From: Mangrovivirga cuniculi
GTDB taxonomy: Bacteria > Bacteroidota > Bacteroidia > Cytophagales > Cyclobacteriaceae
Length of the DNA: 64,000 bases
Assembly: GCF_005166025.1 (NCBI RefSeq)
Contig: NZ_CP028923.1
Coordinates: 2,978,001-3,042,000, forward strand
Direction of reading: 5' to 3'
Positions 1-10,123 of the stretch are shown here, piece by piece. Position 1 is the stretch's first letter; each line of letters begins with the position of its first letter. The notes under the pieces are model-generated. The model saw nothing but the letters and a program-made list of their open reading frames with translations. It was not told the origin of the DNA and did no database searches. A program made the position numbers and the translations under genes.

Positions 1-480
1 ATTTTGTATCAAACAAACTTAATGCGCAAGGAACAAAAAGCTTCTGTGATGCCTAGTCTCATGATTGGGTACAGTGTAAATCAAAATGATGATGAATTAA
101 CAGAAAAAATATGGCTGGCAAACCGTGGACTAGGACCAGCTTTTATAGAAAAAGTAGCAGTGATCGATGAAGATAAGGTATATGAAACCGATCCTTACGG
201 ATATTTATATGAAACTAATGCGAATGAAAACACGGTAACTATAAACCGTTTGTACCCTGGTAGAATTATACCAGCGAATGATGGAATCGAGCTTTATGTT
301 AAGGGAACAAATGCCAATTCGAAAATTGTCTTAAGTGATCTCTTCGAATTCCCCTATGACATCGAAAATATGCCTTCAGATAATGATAATAAAGTGGTAG
401 TCGAAATAACTTATAAGAATATATATGATGATAAATGGACGATTCGATCTGATATGACATCTCCTCTTGTTATGGATTAA
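1..480 (+). CDS. Hypothetical protein, 5' end outside window
   Basis: The reading frame is open from the first base of the window to the stop at 478-480, so the N terminus is missing or a TTG/ATG near base 4-22 is the start. The visible 158 residues are soluble, acidic and beta-rich. An RKEQKASVMPSL stretch near the start is what one often sees just after an N-terminal membrane helix, which would lie upstream. I do not recognise a family. The next gene follows after about 127 bp. Confidence 0.6.
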   Translation: MLYQTNLMRKEQKASVMPSLMIGYSVNQNDDELTEKIWLANRGLGPAFIEKVAVIDEDKVYETDPYGYLYETNANENTVTINRLYPGRIIPANDGIELYVKGTNANSKIVLSDLFEFPYDIENMPSDNDNKVVVEITYKNIYDDKWTIRSDMTSPLVMD

Positions 481-607
481 TAAATTCTAGTCCATCGTTA
501 TATATTCCGGTAGTCTCTAAATGAGAATTAGTATTATGGCAATTTCTTCTCAAACGCAAATCTAAAATCCATATTCTTCCAACTAAGTATTTTAAAGAAA
601 TTATTTT

Positions 608-1006
608 ATGAATTGGTATTTCAAACCCAGGAAAAAAGAAATCCCTTTCTATGAACTAATTGGTGTAAGAAAATTCAAAAAGCACCTACTAAATTTTTTT
701 GGTGAAAATTACTCTCAAAAGCAAGGATGGCTTCCACTCAAAAATCGATCAGAAAACTATAATGAAGCATTTAAAAAGTTCATCAATAAAACAAAACAAA
801 ATGAGGTAGTTCATTTAATAGTGATGTTAATACTTCTGATTTTAAGTGTTGAAACCTTATTGGAGGGCAAATTTTTACAGGCATTGTCAGTTGTAATTAT
901 CAATATACCCTTTAATGTTTATCCTATAATACTTCAGCGATATAATAGGTTTCGTATATATCAAATACTTAAAATTGACCGTATTGAACAAACACCTGGT
1001 GATTAA
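608..1006 (+). CDS. Small membrane protein, possibly CrtO-like acyltransferase family
   Basis: This is a 132-residue protein with a basic, aromatic N-terminal half and two closely spaced hydrophobic segments at about residues 68-108. The second segment is followed by YPIILQRYNRFRI. A tail of that kind (YPxxLQRYNRxR) is known to me from the small glycosyl-diaponeurosporenoate acyltransferase (CrtO-like) membrane proteins. That link is only a motif resemblance. There is no carotenoid gene nearby, so the role is unassigned. The ATG at 608 is the only good start. Confidence 0.6.
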   Translation: MNWYFKPRKKEIPFYELIGVRKFKKHLLNFFGENYSQKQGWLPLKNRSENYNEAFKKFINKTKQNEVVHLIVMLILLILSVETLLEGKFLQALSVVIINIPFNVYPIILQRYNRFRIYQILKIDRIEQTPGD

Positions 1007-1227
1007 AATCAAAACCAGTGCCCATCTATTTTCTATTTTCTTTAAATGGTAGTTTATAATCCTATAAAAGATTTGATATTGGCAGGTAAAAATCTATTTT
1101 CGCCTTCAAATATCGGCAAGCTTTTTGTTGTCAAAAAATAGCGAAATCTATTGTTAACCAAACCAAAGATCTTTATATAATAAGCAAGAAGTTTTTTTAT
1201 GTTGAGACAACCTAAAAACAACTAAAA

Positions 1228-2169
1228 ATGAGCAAGACTTTTTCAACTTTGAAGAAAGTTATCCTTTACACGATTTCTATCTTATCACTATTGGCCATTA
1301 CAGGTTATGTTTATCTCTACGTACTTCCGAAAGGCCCTGAAATATCAGAAAAAAATAAGATAAATTCCGGCATAGATTCTTTTGTAATACATGCTTACAA
1401 AGAAAGTAAAAGAAAATCTATTCGGGTCTGGACATACAAACCTGAGGGATGGGAAGACCAGGATAAAATAGTTTTTGTAATGCACGGTGGAGGAAGAAAC
1501 GCAGATGATTATCTGGATGCATGGACTGAGATTGCTGAAGAAAACAATCTACTGGTAGTTGCTCCCGAATTTGAGAATAAGTTTTACAAATACACTACTA
1601 ATGATTACCAGGAAGGAAACTTATTCACCTTTTTTGGCACCAGTAATCCTAAGAGTGAATGGGCTTACACAGTCGTAGAAAACATATTCGATTATATCAA
1701 ATCTACAAACAACATCACGAATGAGCGATATTATATGTTTGGTCATTCTGCCGGTGGTCAGTTTGTCCACCGAATGGTCATTTTGATGCCTGAAGCCAGG
1801 ATAGAAACCGCTGTTGCCGCAAATGCCGGGTTTTATAGCTTTCCAGATGAAAGTATTGAATATCCATATGGATTAAAAAACACGGGAATCAGTTTAGAAA
1901 ATGATTTACAAAAATCATATAAAAAGAAACTAATTGTTTTACTCGGTGAGTTAGATAACGATCCAGCATTAGGAACCTTTAGAACCACCGAATTAGCCAT
2001 GAAACAAGGAGGGCACAGGTTAGAGCGAGGATCTAATTTCTTTAAAATGAATCAGGAACTATCAAATCAATATAGCTGGACATTTAACTGGAAAATTGAT
2101 ACCGTTAGCAATGTTGGTCACGACTATAGAAAAATGTCTGAAAATTCTGTTGGATGGATACTAGATTGA
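1228..2169 (+). CDS. Membrane-anchored alpha/beta hydrolase (esterase-like)
   Basis: The 313-residue protein starts with an uncleaved-looking membrane helix at about residues 10-32, so the catalytic domain is probably periplasmic. The hydrolase core is clear: an oxyanion-region HGGG at 86-89, a nucleophile elbow GHSAG at 172-176 with Ser174, and a late VGHDY that can supply the catalytic His. The layout resembles the PHB-depolymerase/feruloyl-esterase-like branch of alpha/beta hydrolases. The substrate is unknown. The gene stands alone and ends just before a strong hairpin shared with the converging gene. Confidence 0.85.
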   Translation: MSKTFSTLKKVILYTISILSLLAITGYVYLYVLPKGPEISEKNKINSGIDSFVIHAYKESKRKSIRVWTYKPEGWEDQDKIVFVMHGGGRNADDYLDAWTEIAEENNLLVVAPEFENKFYKYTTNDYQEGNLFTFFGTSNPKSEWAYTVVENIFDYIKSTNNITNERYYMFGHSAGGQFVHRMVILMPEARIETAVAANAGFYSFPDESIEYPYGLKNTGISLENDLQKSYKKKLIVLLGELDNDPALGTFRTTELAMKQGGHRLERGSNFFKMNQELSNQYSWTFNWKIDTVSNVGHDYRKMSENSVGWILD

Positions 2170-2262
2170 TCTAATCCACTAACCTTCGATTAAATCTGTA
2201 ATCAACTTTTTTTGCAGACACTCTCAAATTTCTCCGATTTTAATGCATAATTAGATAAACAA

Positions 2263-2291
2263 AGAATGCTCCGGGTTTTCCAGAGCATTCT
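2263..2291. terminator. Bidirectional terminator hairpin
   Basis: A perfect 9-bp stem, AGAATGCTC paired with GAGCATTCT, closes a loop of about 11 nt. It sits between two convergent genes (ending at 2169 and 2437), the expected place for a shared intrinsic terminator. The flanks are AT-rich but lack a long T-run. Confidence 0.6.
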
Positions 2292-2436
2292 CTTCCTCAT
2301 TTAATAAAAAAACACCTTACCCAAATTTTTGAAATATTTTACTTTCAGCGTATTGAGTTCATGCTTAATTCATACACTGATTTAAGTTTGAGTTTTTAAC
2401 TCCTTGGAATTCAAAACTGTAGTTAATTAACTTTAA

Positions 2437-4251
2437 CTATTTTATTGAATAAAACTCTAGTCTTGAATCCAATTTATTATTTGCTCTGATAACGTGATTT
2501 AGATTGGGTGAAAAAACTGTGAGATCTGAAACACGCATTTCATCGACTTCTTTTTGATTATCTATACTGATCATATGGATATCTCCGGATCGAATGATGT
2601 TTCCCTCGGTAATTGCCAGCATATAGTTGTCCGTCCACAATCCTCTTTCCACATTATTGATTTTAATATTGCTTTCAAAGTTACCCTGGCGATCGTAAAA
2701 AGCAACACCCTTTTCTCCTACCATAACAAATCCTGTCGGTAAAAGATCCATGGCATAAACATCGCCGATTTTTGCTTTTTTTAGTTTCACATCTTTTTCT
2801 TCTTTAAGGGTTTCTTTATCAAGAAAATACAATCTCGTGCCATTATGAACAATATGATTTTCTGTGGTAAACAACCACGGTTTTCTGTCATCAATTAAAA
2901 CGGGTTGTTTGATCTTAACCGGACCAGCCAGAATTTCTCCTGTGGATTTATCTATTTTAGTAAAAAAGTTTTTTCCAATTCCAAATTCTTTTATCAACAA
3001 CCCTCCTTCTGTCTGATCTACAATACCCGTAGTTTTATCCATTTCATCGGTCTGCCATAATTTCTCTCCTGTTTTAATGTCATGCCCCATTATTCTTTTT
3101 TTAACAGTAGTAAAATCACTTCTCACATAATATATCCTTTCACCATCGTAGACAGATTTTGAAGGGTTAATCCAGTCTTTTTCAAGTTTTACGGTCTTGA
3201 CTGTTTTATCCTCTGCATATTCTTCTTTTGATATAGCTTCGTAAATGAGTTCGTTGGTTTCAAGATCATAGGCTTCCGGGCCAAAATAATCCAGGATATA
3301 AATGTCTTTTAAAACATATACCCGACCTGGTTTAAAGCTACCTTTGAAATCAACTTTTGCTTTTTCCTCACCAGTATTTATATCGAGTCTGACTACATAT
3401 CCTTGTTTTATAAAATAATTTGGATTGTAGTTTAATTCACTATTAGTCAAAAAAGCTGGATTGTTATTTACCAATAATATTTCATCGTGTTGAGAAATTA
3501 CTTTTGCTTCGCCGATTTTCAGTGGTCTTTTATCATAGGTCCAATTTTTCTGACCTGTTTTTTTGTTAATACTGGTAATCCCATCCTTATTTGTTAGAAG
3601 AAAATCATTAGTACCAGGAAGGGGAGTAATAAAAGCCATAGCACGTTTGCTTCCTATTCCTTCCCTACTTGTCATATCAGTGTGGATTGAGGTAAAAGTA
3701 GCATCAGCCATAATTGCACCCATTGAGTATGACTGTGATGCAACCGCAGATACAGCAGTGGCGGCCATTATTGCTGCTAGCTGCTTATCCTGACCCGGCG
3801 TATAACGATAGTCGTCTGTTTCCCATAATTTTTCTCCCGTAGCCAGATCAAAAGCCATTACAAGGTTCTGTTCCAGATTCCAATCCAGTACCAGCATTAG
3901 GTTTTCGTCCTCATAAAGCCAGAACCCATTACCTTCATCTAACTTGATATTACTAATCATCTTACCTACTTCTCCACCAATTACATTGGATAATACAGAT
4001 GAACCTGTGTTTGTTTTTGGTACACACCTATACTCAAATATAACATCACCGTCTCTATTTAAAGTTTTTACATATTCACTGGTAAGCATCATCACATAAT
4101 CACCAGATGGCGATATTTCAAAGTCAGTTAACTCTCCATTGATCAATGTGCCAAGGGGTCGATCGATGTTATGCTCGTAAACTTTTACAAATTCCTGGGC
4201 GGTCAATCCTTGATTTAAAATCAGGAAAATAAAAATATAAATATATTTCAT
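2437..4251 (-). CDS. Secreted PQQ-type beta-propeller protein
   Basis: The 604-residue protein has a signal peptide (residues 1-18, ending TAQ). Repeated blade motifs of the PQQ-like type follow: TGEKLWETDD, TGQKNWTYDK, TGEKLWQTDE and several related TGE-containing turns. This is the repeat of PQQ-dependent dehydrogenase-like propellers (PQQ_2/PQQ_3 families), here without obvious cofactor or haem sites. It is probably a periplasmic or surface propeller that scaffolds or senses rather than an enzyme. Downstream of a lipoprotein gene on the same strand (gap about 49 bp), so the two are probably co-transcribed. Confidence 0.8.
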   Translation of the reverse strand: MKYIYIFIFLILNQGLTAQEFVKVYEHNIDRPLGTLINGELTDFEISPSGDYVMMLTSEYVKTLNRDGDVIFEYRCVPKTNTGSSVLSNVIGGEVGKMISNIKLDEGNGFWLYEDENLMLVLDWNLEQNLVMAFDLATGEKLWETDDYRYTPGQDKQLAAIMAATAVSAVASQSYSMGAIMADATFTSIHTDMTSREGIGSKRAMAFITPLPGTNDFLLTNKDGITSINKKTGQKNWTYDKRPLKIGEAKVISQHDEILLVNNNPAFLTNSELNYNPNYFIKQGYVVRLDINTGEEKAKVDFKGSFKPGRVYVLKDIYILDYFGPEAYDLETNELIYEAISKEEYAEDKTVKTVKLEKDWINPSKSVYDGERIYYVRSDFTTVKKRIMGHDIKTGEKLWQTDEMDKTTGIVDQTEGGLLIKEFGIGKNFFTKIDKSTGEILAGPVKIKQPVLIDDRKPWLFTTENHIVHNGTRLYFLDKETLKEEKDVKLKKAKIGDVYAMDLLPTGFVMVGEKGVAFYDRQGNFESNIKINNVERGLWTDNYMLAITEGNIIRSGDIHMISIDNQKEVDEMRVSDLTVFSPNLNHVIRANNKLDSRLEFYSIK

Positions 4252-4300
4252 GGTCTTTTTTATTTTAATTTAGTTGATAAATACAATCGTTATTTTTGAT

Positions 4301-4864
4301 TTAATTTTCAGATGCCTTCAAGGCAAGATCTAAATCAATTAATTGATCTGATGAGCCTATCCCTCCTTTTTCTAAATTATTGGCATCCAAAGTTATTTCT
4401 AATACATTACCTGATTTGGTTAGTACGAATTCGCCATCAGAAGAAGGATCAAAAAAGTAAGAATCCTCACTCGTATAAACCGATACATCATTCTCATCCA
4501 TCGAACCACCTATAATGTAGGTGCCATCATCAGGTCCGGCTTCTGAAGAATTGGCTTCATTCTCCACAATCTGAATCCGAATATAATCTTCTGAAGTAGG
4601 ACCTTCTAAAGTCACGATCCATCTTAGATAGGTTATTCCGCCCGAATTGATACTTGTAGTAGACTCCCAGGAAGCATTACCTGTCCAGTTCAAATTTAAA
4701 GATCCGGATGAAGCGGCTTTTCCCTGGCCGTCTGATACATTATCCAATGCTATCCCGTCTGGATTATTCGGTGTTAAGTTTTCATCTTCATCATCTGAGC
4801 AGGAAAATATTATAACACATACGCTCATTAATACTGCAATAATTCTGATGTTTAATAATTTCAT
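4301..4864 (-). CDS. Hypothetical lipoprotein
   Basis: This 187-residue protein begins with a classical lipoprotein signal, hydrophobic residues followed by IIFSC, and an acidic SDDEDEN stretch right after the cysteine. An acidic stretch behind the lipid Cys is typical of surface-exposed lipoproteins in Bacteroidota. The rest is beta-rich and acidic with no family I recognise. It is the upstream partner of the propeller gene and is divergent from the sigma factor/kinase operon at 5144. Confidence 0.75.
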   Translation of the reverse strand: MKLLNIRIIAVLMSVCVIIFSCSDDEDENLTPNNPDGIALDNVSDGQGKAASSGSLNLNWTGNASWESTTSINSGGITYLRWIVTLEGPTSEDYIRIQIVENEANSSEAGPDDGTYIIGGSMDENDVSVYTSEDSYFFDPSSDGEFVLTKSGNVLEITLDANNLEKGGIGSSDQLIDLDLALKASEN

Positions 4865-5143
4865 AGTTTTTGATAGTTAAAAGTAAATAAAAGATTAATT
4901 GTCAGATATATTCTGATACTAAGGGATTTCCTTTTTGGTAAATACTCATAAATGATATTTCCTGTCAGAGGATACCTTTAAATCAGTTTTTATGTATTTT
5001 TTAAAATTTTCATATTCTCCATTTATCAACAGGTTATCACTTGATTTTATCATCTTTTTACTTTCACATTCGAAAAACATTTGAAAAAGGGCTCAATGTC
5101 GATTCATTTTTTTATATTTTGGTAGGATAAACTTGAACAAAAC

Positions 5144-5704
5144 ATGGATTTGACACTGCTGATACAGAAGTCAGGAGCGGATAATAAAGACGCGACAGAT
5201 AAACTATTTGATTTGGTGTATAACGATCTGAAAAACCTTGCTCGAAAAGTTCGTTTTAGCTGGCGGAATGAAAACACTATTAATACCACAGCACTGGTGC
5301 ATGAAGCTTATTTAAAGGTTCTTAACAGCAATGAAATTGAGCATAAAAATAAGCTGCATTTTTACAGAATCTGTGGCCGTGCCATGCGATATATTCTTCA
5401 GGATTACAGCAAGAAAAAAAATGCCGGTAAAAGAGGTGGTCAAGCCAGCAAAGTAGATGTTGAAATACATAATCAGATGCAAATTAGTGATGAAGCCATC
5501 GAAAATCTCGAGGAAATTTTTATAAGTCTCAGGCAATTAGAACAAAATAATAAGGCAACTTATGATGTTGTAGAATGTCGGTTTTTTTCCAATATGACAG
5601 TAAATGAAACGGCAGAGCTATTGTCAATATCACCTGCCACAGTAAAGAGAAAGTGGTCTTTCGCTAAAGCATTTATTACGCAATCATTAAAAAACCAAAA
5701 TTAG
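5144..5704 (+). CDS. ECF-like sigma factor, kinase-associated type
   Basis: The 186-residue protein has the architecture of the ECF-like sigma factor family TIGR02999/PF07638. Region 2 contains NTTALVHEAYLKVL and FYRICGRAMRYILQDY; region 4 near the C terminus contains the HTH MTVNETAELLSISPATVKRK. Members of this family are known to occur next to Ser/Thr kinases with C-terminal TPRs, and here the kinase GTG start is only 2 bp after this stop codon. It probably directs RNA polymerase to a small regulon under control of that kinase. The target promoters cannot be told from this sequence. Confidence 0.9.
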   Translation: MDLTLLIQKSGADNKDATDKLFDLVYNDLKNLARKVRFSWRNENTINTTALVHEAYLKVLNSNEIEHKNKLHFYRICGRAMRYILQDYSKKKNAGKRGGQASKVDVEIHNQMQISDEAIENLEEIFISLRQLEQNNKATYDVVECRFFSNMTVNETAELLSISPATVKRKWSFAKAFITQSLKNQN

Positions 5705-5706
5705 GA

Positions 5707-8472
5707 GTGTATACAATTAATCAAATTGAGGACTGGTATAACAGGGCACTGGAAAAGCAGGAAGAAATAAGAGAATCGTTTCTAAAAAAAGAACTCGAGA
5801 ATGATCCTAAATTACTTACAGCGGTGTTAGACCTTCTGCAATTCGAAAAAGTAGAAAAAAGTGCTTTAACTCGACTTGTAGAACAATTAAACCAACCAGA
5901 AATTCCCCAGGAAATACCAAAAATTGAGCGTTATGAAATCATAGAAAAAGTTGGTGAAGGCGGTATGGCTGTAGTCTATAAAGCGAAGCGGATAGACGGG
6001 GTTTTTGATCATAATGTAGCTATCAAAATATTAAAAAAGGGAATGGATAGTGAAGATATCCTAAGGCGGTTTACCCTGGAGCGAAACTTATTAGGAAGAC
6101 TTAAACATCAACATATTGCCCAGATTTATGATGGTGGACTAACCACGGATGGCCGACCTTATTTCGTAATGGAATATGTAGATGGTACGGATGTGCTAAC
6201 TTATGTACAAGGTAAAAGCAAAAAAGAAAAACTAAATTTCTTCCTGCAAATTTGTAGTGCCGTTGAATTTGCACATCAAAACCTGGTGATCCATCGGGAT
6301 ATCAAGCCTAATAACATACTAGTTAACCAACTGGGCGAATTAAAGCTTACAGATTTTGGTATTGCAAAGGTAATTGCTGATGAAAACCCTGAATATACTA
6401 AGCCTCATAATCGTCTGTTAACACCTGACTATGCGAGCCCGGAGCAAATAGAAGGCATACCGGTAGATCTTCGCAGTGACATCTATCAATTGGGTAAAAT
6501 TTTACAGAAATTATTTGTATCCTCTCCTCCTAAAGAAATTAAAACAATTTACAACCAGGCCACCAGTCCCGATAGGCATAGGCGGTACGGTAGTGTAAGT
6601 GAACTACGTGGAGATATTGAAAGATATTTAGAGCGCAAACCGATTATTGCCAGAAAACCCAGCCTGGGATATCACCTTTCTCTTTTTGTAAAAAGAAATA
6701 AGATTCCAGTAACCATTGCTGTTATTGCTTTTATTTTAATCAGTATACTTTCTATAATTTATATATCTTCATTAAAAGAGGCCCAACTCGAAGCCGAACG
6801 TAAAGAAAGAAAAGCAGAAGAAGCATTAGTATTTTTGGTTGACTTATTTAACCAAAGCGACCCGACAGTTAACCTTGGCGATTCACTTAATATAGGTACA
6901 CTGCTTCAGGAAGGTATGGCTAAGGCTGGCCAAATACAAGACCCATCAACCAAAGCAGCGATTTTGGCTACTCTGGGTAAGGTCAACGCTTCTCTTGGAA
7001 AGTACAAAGAAGGTGAAATACTACTAAACCAGTCATTAATAATATATAAAGATCTGGAAGATAAGCAGGCCACAAGCCAGGTATATTATGAAAAGGGAAT
7101 GATAAAAAAACGGACTGCAGATAATCCGGAAGCTTTAATATTGCTCAAAAAAGCTTTACAACTCTCAGATGAGGTTGAAGAAAAAATTAAGATTAAAATT
7201 CACCTTGCAGAAATATTCGATTTATTCGATAACGATTCTGCCAGGTACTATTCAGAGCAGGCATTAGCGGATATGGCTAACGCAAAAATCAACCGAAAGC
7301 TTGAGATTCAAAATCGTTACAATATCACTGAAATCGGGCTGGGCCTTCTTAATAATCAACAGACCGACAGTGTAATGGATTATAAAATTGCATTGGTAAG
7401 AGAATTTAAAGCTAAATATCCTGAAGAGACATTACAACTTGCTCAGTTTTACAGCAACCTGTCTGTTAATTACAGGTGGGAAAATGAATATGATTCGGCA
7501 TTAAAATACGCACGACTAAATTTAGATTTGTTAAATAAAGTCTATGGGAAAAATAATATAAATACTACAAGTGGCCTTTTACTGATGGCCGAAGGTCATA
7601 GCTGGAAAGGACACAGTGACAGCGCAAAATTCTATAGTAGTAAATCATTGGAAATTAAAGAAAACCTATTCGGTAAAAATCATCCAAGTCAAATTGAAGA
7701 ATTGTCGTTAATAGCTAAAAATCAAATAAATAACGGCGAATACAAGAAAGGTGAAATTATCCTGAGGCAGGTTTATGAGCTAAGCTATAATACTTACGGC
7801 CTCTATAATAAAATAACGGGTGATCACTTATTTAATTTACTCCAGCACTATAACCGAATGGGTGATTTTAAAAAGAGTGTATTACTTTATCCCAGGTTAA
7901 TAAAAGTTGATTCCAGCACTTATGGCATGACTTCTAACACTGCAACCACTTTTCTTGACTATGCCTGGGCACTCGGCAGTTTAGATAGCACACAAAAGGC
8001 ATTAAACAATTGTTATCGCGCCAGAGAAATATATAAAAAAGATGTAGGAAAAGACCATTTCCTTTATGGTATGGCTTTATTTAACATTGGCGAATATGGA
8101 AGGGAATCTATGCCTGAAAAGTCTTTGCTATATCTAGACTCTGCCATAAATATTCTGGAAAAGAAAATGCCTGATAATCATCCTCGGGTTGGTAATTATA
8201 TGCATACTTACGCGGAAGCATTAAGAGAAAATGAGCAAGACAGCTTGTCGAATATTTATTATGTAAAATCAATAAAAAACTATTCAACAAATTATTCAAA
8301 AGACGAACCAGATCGCGTAGTAGCTTTTCAAATTAATTACTCTCGTCATCTACTAAATCAAAATATGACTGACTCCGCCAGGACTGTGTTGCAGGAGGCC
8401 TTTATTTTGATCGATGATCATGATCAGTCAGAGCTTCAAAATGAGATATCCACCTTAATGAATTCAATATAA
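5707..8472 (+). CDS. Membrane Ser/Thr protein kinase with TPR sensor domain
   Basis: The protein has 921 residues, starting at a GTG two bases after the sigma factor stop, which implies translational coupling. A cytoplasmic kinase domain carries a Gly loop GEGGMAVVY (83-91), catalytic Lys107, HRDIKPNN (196-203), DFG (216-218) and a YASPEQ activation-segment end (about 242-247). All key residues are present, so it should be active. One membrane helix spans about 333-355. A long alpha-helical tail with TPR-like repeats follows, on the far side of the membrane by topology. This is the arrangement of receptor-like bacterial kinases; the ligand is unknown. Confidence 0.92.
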   Translation: MYTINQIEDWYNRALEKQEEIRESFLKKELENDPKLLTAVLDLLQFEKVEKSALTRLVEQLNQPEIPQEIPKIERYEIIEKVGEGGMAVVYKAKRIDGVFDHNVAIKILKKGMDSEDILRRFTLERNLLGRLKHQHIAQIYDGGLTTDGRPYFVMEYVDGTDVLTYVQGKSKKEKLNFFLQICSAVEFAHQNLVIHRDIKPNNILVNQLGELKLTDFGIAKVIADENPEYTKPHNRLLTPDYASPEQIEGIPVDLRSDIYQLGKILQKLFVSSPPKEIKTIYNQATSPDRHRRYGSVSELRGDIERYLERKPIIARKPSLGYHLSLFVKRNKIPVTIAVIAFILISILSIIYISSLKEAQLEAERKERKAEEALVFLVDLFNQSDPTVNLGDSLNIGTLLQEGMAKAGQIQDPSTKAAILATLGKVNASLGKYKEGEILLNQSLIIYKDLEDKQATSQVYYEKGMIKKRTADNPEALILLKKALQLSDEVEEKIKIKIHLAEIFDLFDNDSARYYSEQALADMANAKINRKLEIQNRYNITEIGLGLLNNQQTDSVMDYKIALVREFKAKYPEETLQLAQFYSNLSVNYRWENEYDSALKYARLNLDLLNKVYGKNNINTTSGLLLMAEGHSWKGHSDSAKFYSSKSLEIKENLFGKNHPSQIEELSLIAKNQINNGEYKKGEIILRQVYELSYNTYGLYNKITGDHLFNLLQHYNRMGDFKKSVLLYPRLIKVDSSTYGMTSNTATTFLDYAWALGSLDSTQKALNNCYRAREIYKKDVGKDHFLYGMALFNIGEYGRESMPEKSLLYLDSAINILEKKMPDNHPRVGNYMHTYAEALRENEQDSLSNIYYVKSIKNYSTNYSKDEPDRVVAFQINYSRHLLNQNMTDSARTVLQEAFILIDDHDQSELQNEISTLMNSI

Positions 8473-8700
8473 AAATTAGAGCTATTAAATAATTTATAAA
8501 GGAAAATATCTATTTGAAAATTAATAGATCTAACTATATCAGAACTTAATTCCTATAAATTGTCAAATTATTAAAAACTTAAATTATCACTGTTAGCCAG
8601 ATGGGAGAATTACCTATCCAGAATTTTATTTATTACTTTTGATTAAATGTGATAAGCATCCCATTAGAAACCTCAGAAGAATTGTAATTTTTCCTTTAGT

Positions 8701-9570
8701 ATGAAAAAAATACTGATAACAGGTGCTACCGGAAATGTCGGAATGGAGGTAATTGAATTTTTAACTAAGTCAGATGATGCAATTTCTGTTATTGCTGGTG
8801 TCCGAAATATTCAAAAGGCCCAGGCTAAGTTTGATGAATTTAAAAATCTGAGTTTTCGCCATTTTGATTTTGAAGACCAAGACTCTTTTAATAAGGCTTT
8901 TAAGGAAATAGATATTATATTTTTACTCAGGCCACCTCATTTATCTGATGTAAAAAAATTTTTTGAACCGCTCTTAGAAGCTGCGCGAAATAATGGGATA
9001 GAGAAAATAGTCTTTCTCTCAGTCCAGGGAGCAGACAAAACAAGCATAATCCCACATAGTAAAATCGAGTCTCTTATTAAATCTCTCGGATTTAAGCACA
9101 TCTTTATTCGTCCGGGATACTTTATGCAAAATCTTACAACAACCCTCCTGCCTGAGATTAAAAATAAAAGTCAAATCACTCTGCCATCCGGAAAATCAAA
9201 ATTCAATTGGGTGGATGTAAAGAATGTGGGAGAAGTTGCGGCGATATTGATTACAGAATTTAAAAATTATCAAAATGAAGCGTTGGACATTACTGGTGAC
9301 GAAAGTGAAAGCTTCCAGACAGTAGCAAAATTGATTACAAAAATAACCGGTAGACCGGTCAAATTTAAAAGTATAAATCCAATTAGCTTTTACTTTAAAA
9401 AGCGTAAAGAAGGATTGAAAAACGGGCTGGCCATGGTAATGACATTACTGCATTTTGCCCCAAGAATTACGGGTACCCCTGCCCTATCTAAAAATTACAG
9501 CCAACTTACGGGTAAAAGTCCTGTAACCCTGGCACAATTTATAGAAAGAGAAAAAGAAAAATTTCAGTAA
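8701..9570 (+). CDS. NmrA-like NAD(P)-binding reductase
   Basis: The 289-residue protein opens with a Rossmann fold, ILITGATGNVG, the GxxGxxG dinucleotide-binding loop at residues 8-14. Its overall pattern is the atypical SDR (NmrA/HSCARG, SDR_a5) type: no YxxxK active site is obvious, and VFLSVQGAD and IRPGYFMQNL correspond to conserved strands. It may act as a redox sensor or a small-molecule reductase; quinone and NADPH-sensing members are known. There are no informative neighbours, and repeat DNA begins 16 bp after the stop codon. Confidence 0.85.
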   Translation: MKKILITGATGNVGMEVIEFLTKSDDAISVIAGVRNIQKAQAKFDEFKNLSFRHFDFEDQDSFNKAFKEIDIIFLLRPPHLSDVKKFFEPLLEAARNNGIEKIVFLSVQGADKTSIIPHSKIESLIKSLGFKHIFIRPGYFMQNLTTTLLPEIKNKSQITLPSGKSKFNWVDVKNVGEVAAILITEFKNYQNEALDITGDESESFQTVAKLITKITGRPVKFKSINPISFYFKKRKEGLKNGLAMVMTLLHFAPRITGTPALSKNYSQLTGKSPVTLAQFIEREKEKFQ

Positions 9571-9586
9571 GCCGATAGATAGTGTG

Positions 9587-10123
9587 AAAGATAAACAGGA
9601 TTGCTCTTCACTCGCATGTAAAAAACAAGGCGCTAAGGCCGCAAAGAAAAACAGCCAGCTGTTCTAAAATCAATCAAATTGGCAACATTCTTCTTAATAG
9701 CCACAGTTCAATCTGGCATTGAAGAATGGAGATCGTTGTCTGGAAGATTGGGACATACATAAAAGTTGATACCATAAGTTCGGAAAACGAGAAGCAAAAG
9801 GGTTACTATAATTACCTTTTATTCAAATGCAACATAGAACGGCGCGGCTGGAATGACAATATCACGAGGGTGGGTAGATTTGTGAGGCAGGAGATTTGAT
9901 ATTGTCTTGATTTTTTAGTCCATTTTTTATCAAGAAAAAAGGACAATAAAAATGATATAGAAGATTCAAAAGAGAAAGAACCTGCCAGCTGGTTTTTGAC
10001 TAGAAATTGGAGAATCGAGATTAATTATAAATGATTAACAGGATTGCTTTCGATTCGACAATTAAAAAAACAAACAGCAAAGGCGCAGAGATCGCAAAGG
10101 AACAACAAGCTGTTTGATCATTA
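9587..10123. repeat. 537-bp direct repeat, copy 1
   Basis: This segment recurs at 10507-11043, 920 bp away, with no gaps. By eye I count about six substitutions (for example at 9747, 9775, 9831, 9917, 9982 and 10059). Its ends carry the modules also seen in the 297-bp tandem array: an ACAGGATTG module followed by a purine-rich GCGCTAAGGCCGCAAAG-type stretch, and GATCGCAAAGGAACAACAAG near the right end. There is no convincing reading frame inside. Confidence 0.9.

Noticed and set aside
3563-3793. Plus-strand frames within the propeller gene
   Set aside because: Antisense shadows of a strongly coding minus-strand gene.
5095-5143. TATATTTTGG as a promoter -7 box for the sigma factor gene
   Set aside because: It has one base too many for TAnnTTTG and no TTTG at the right distance.
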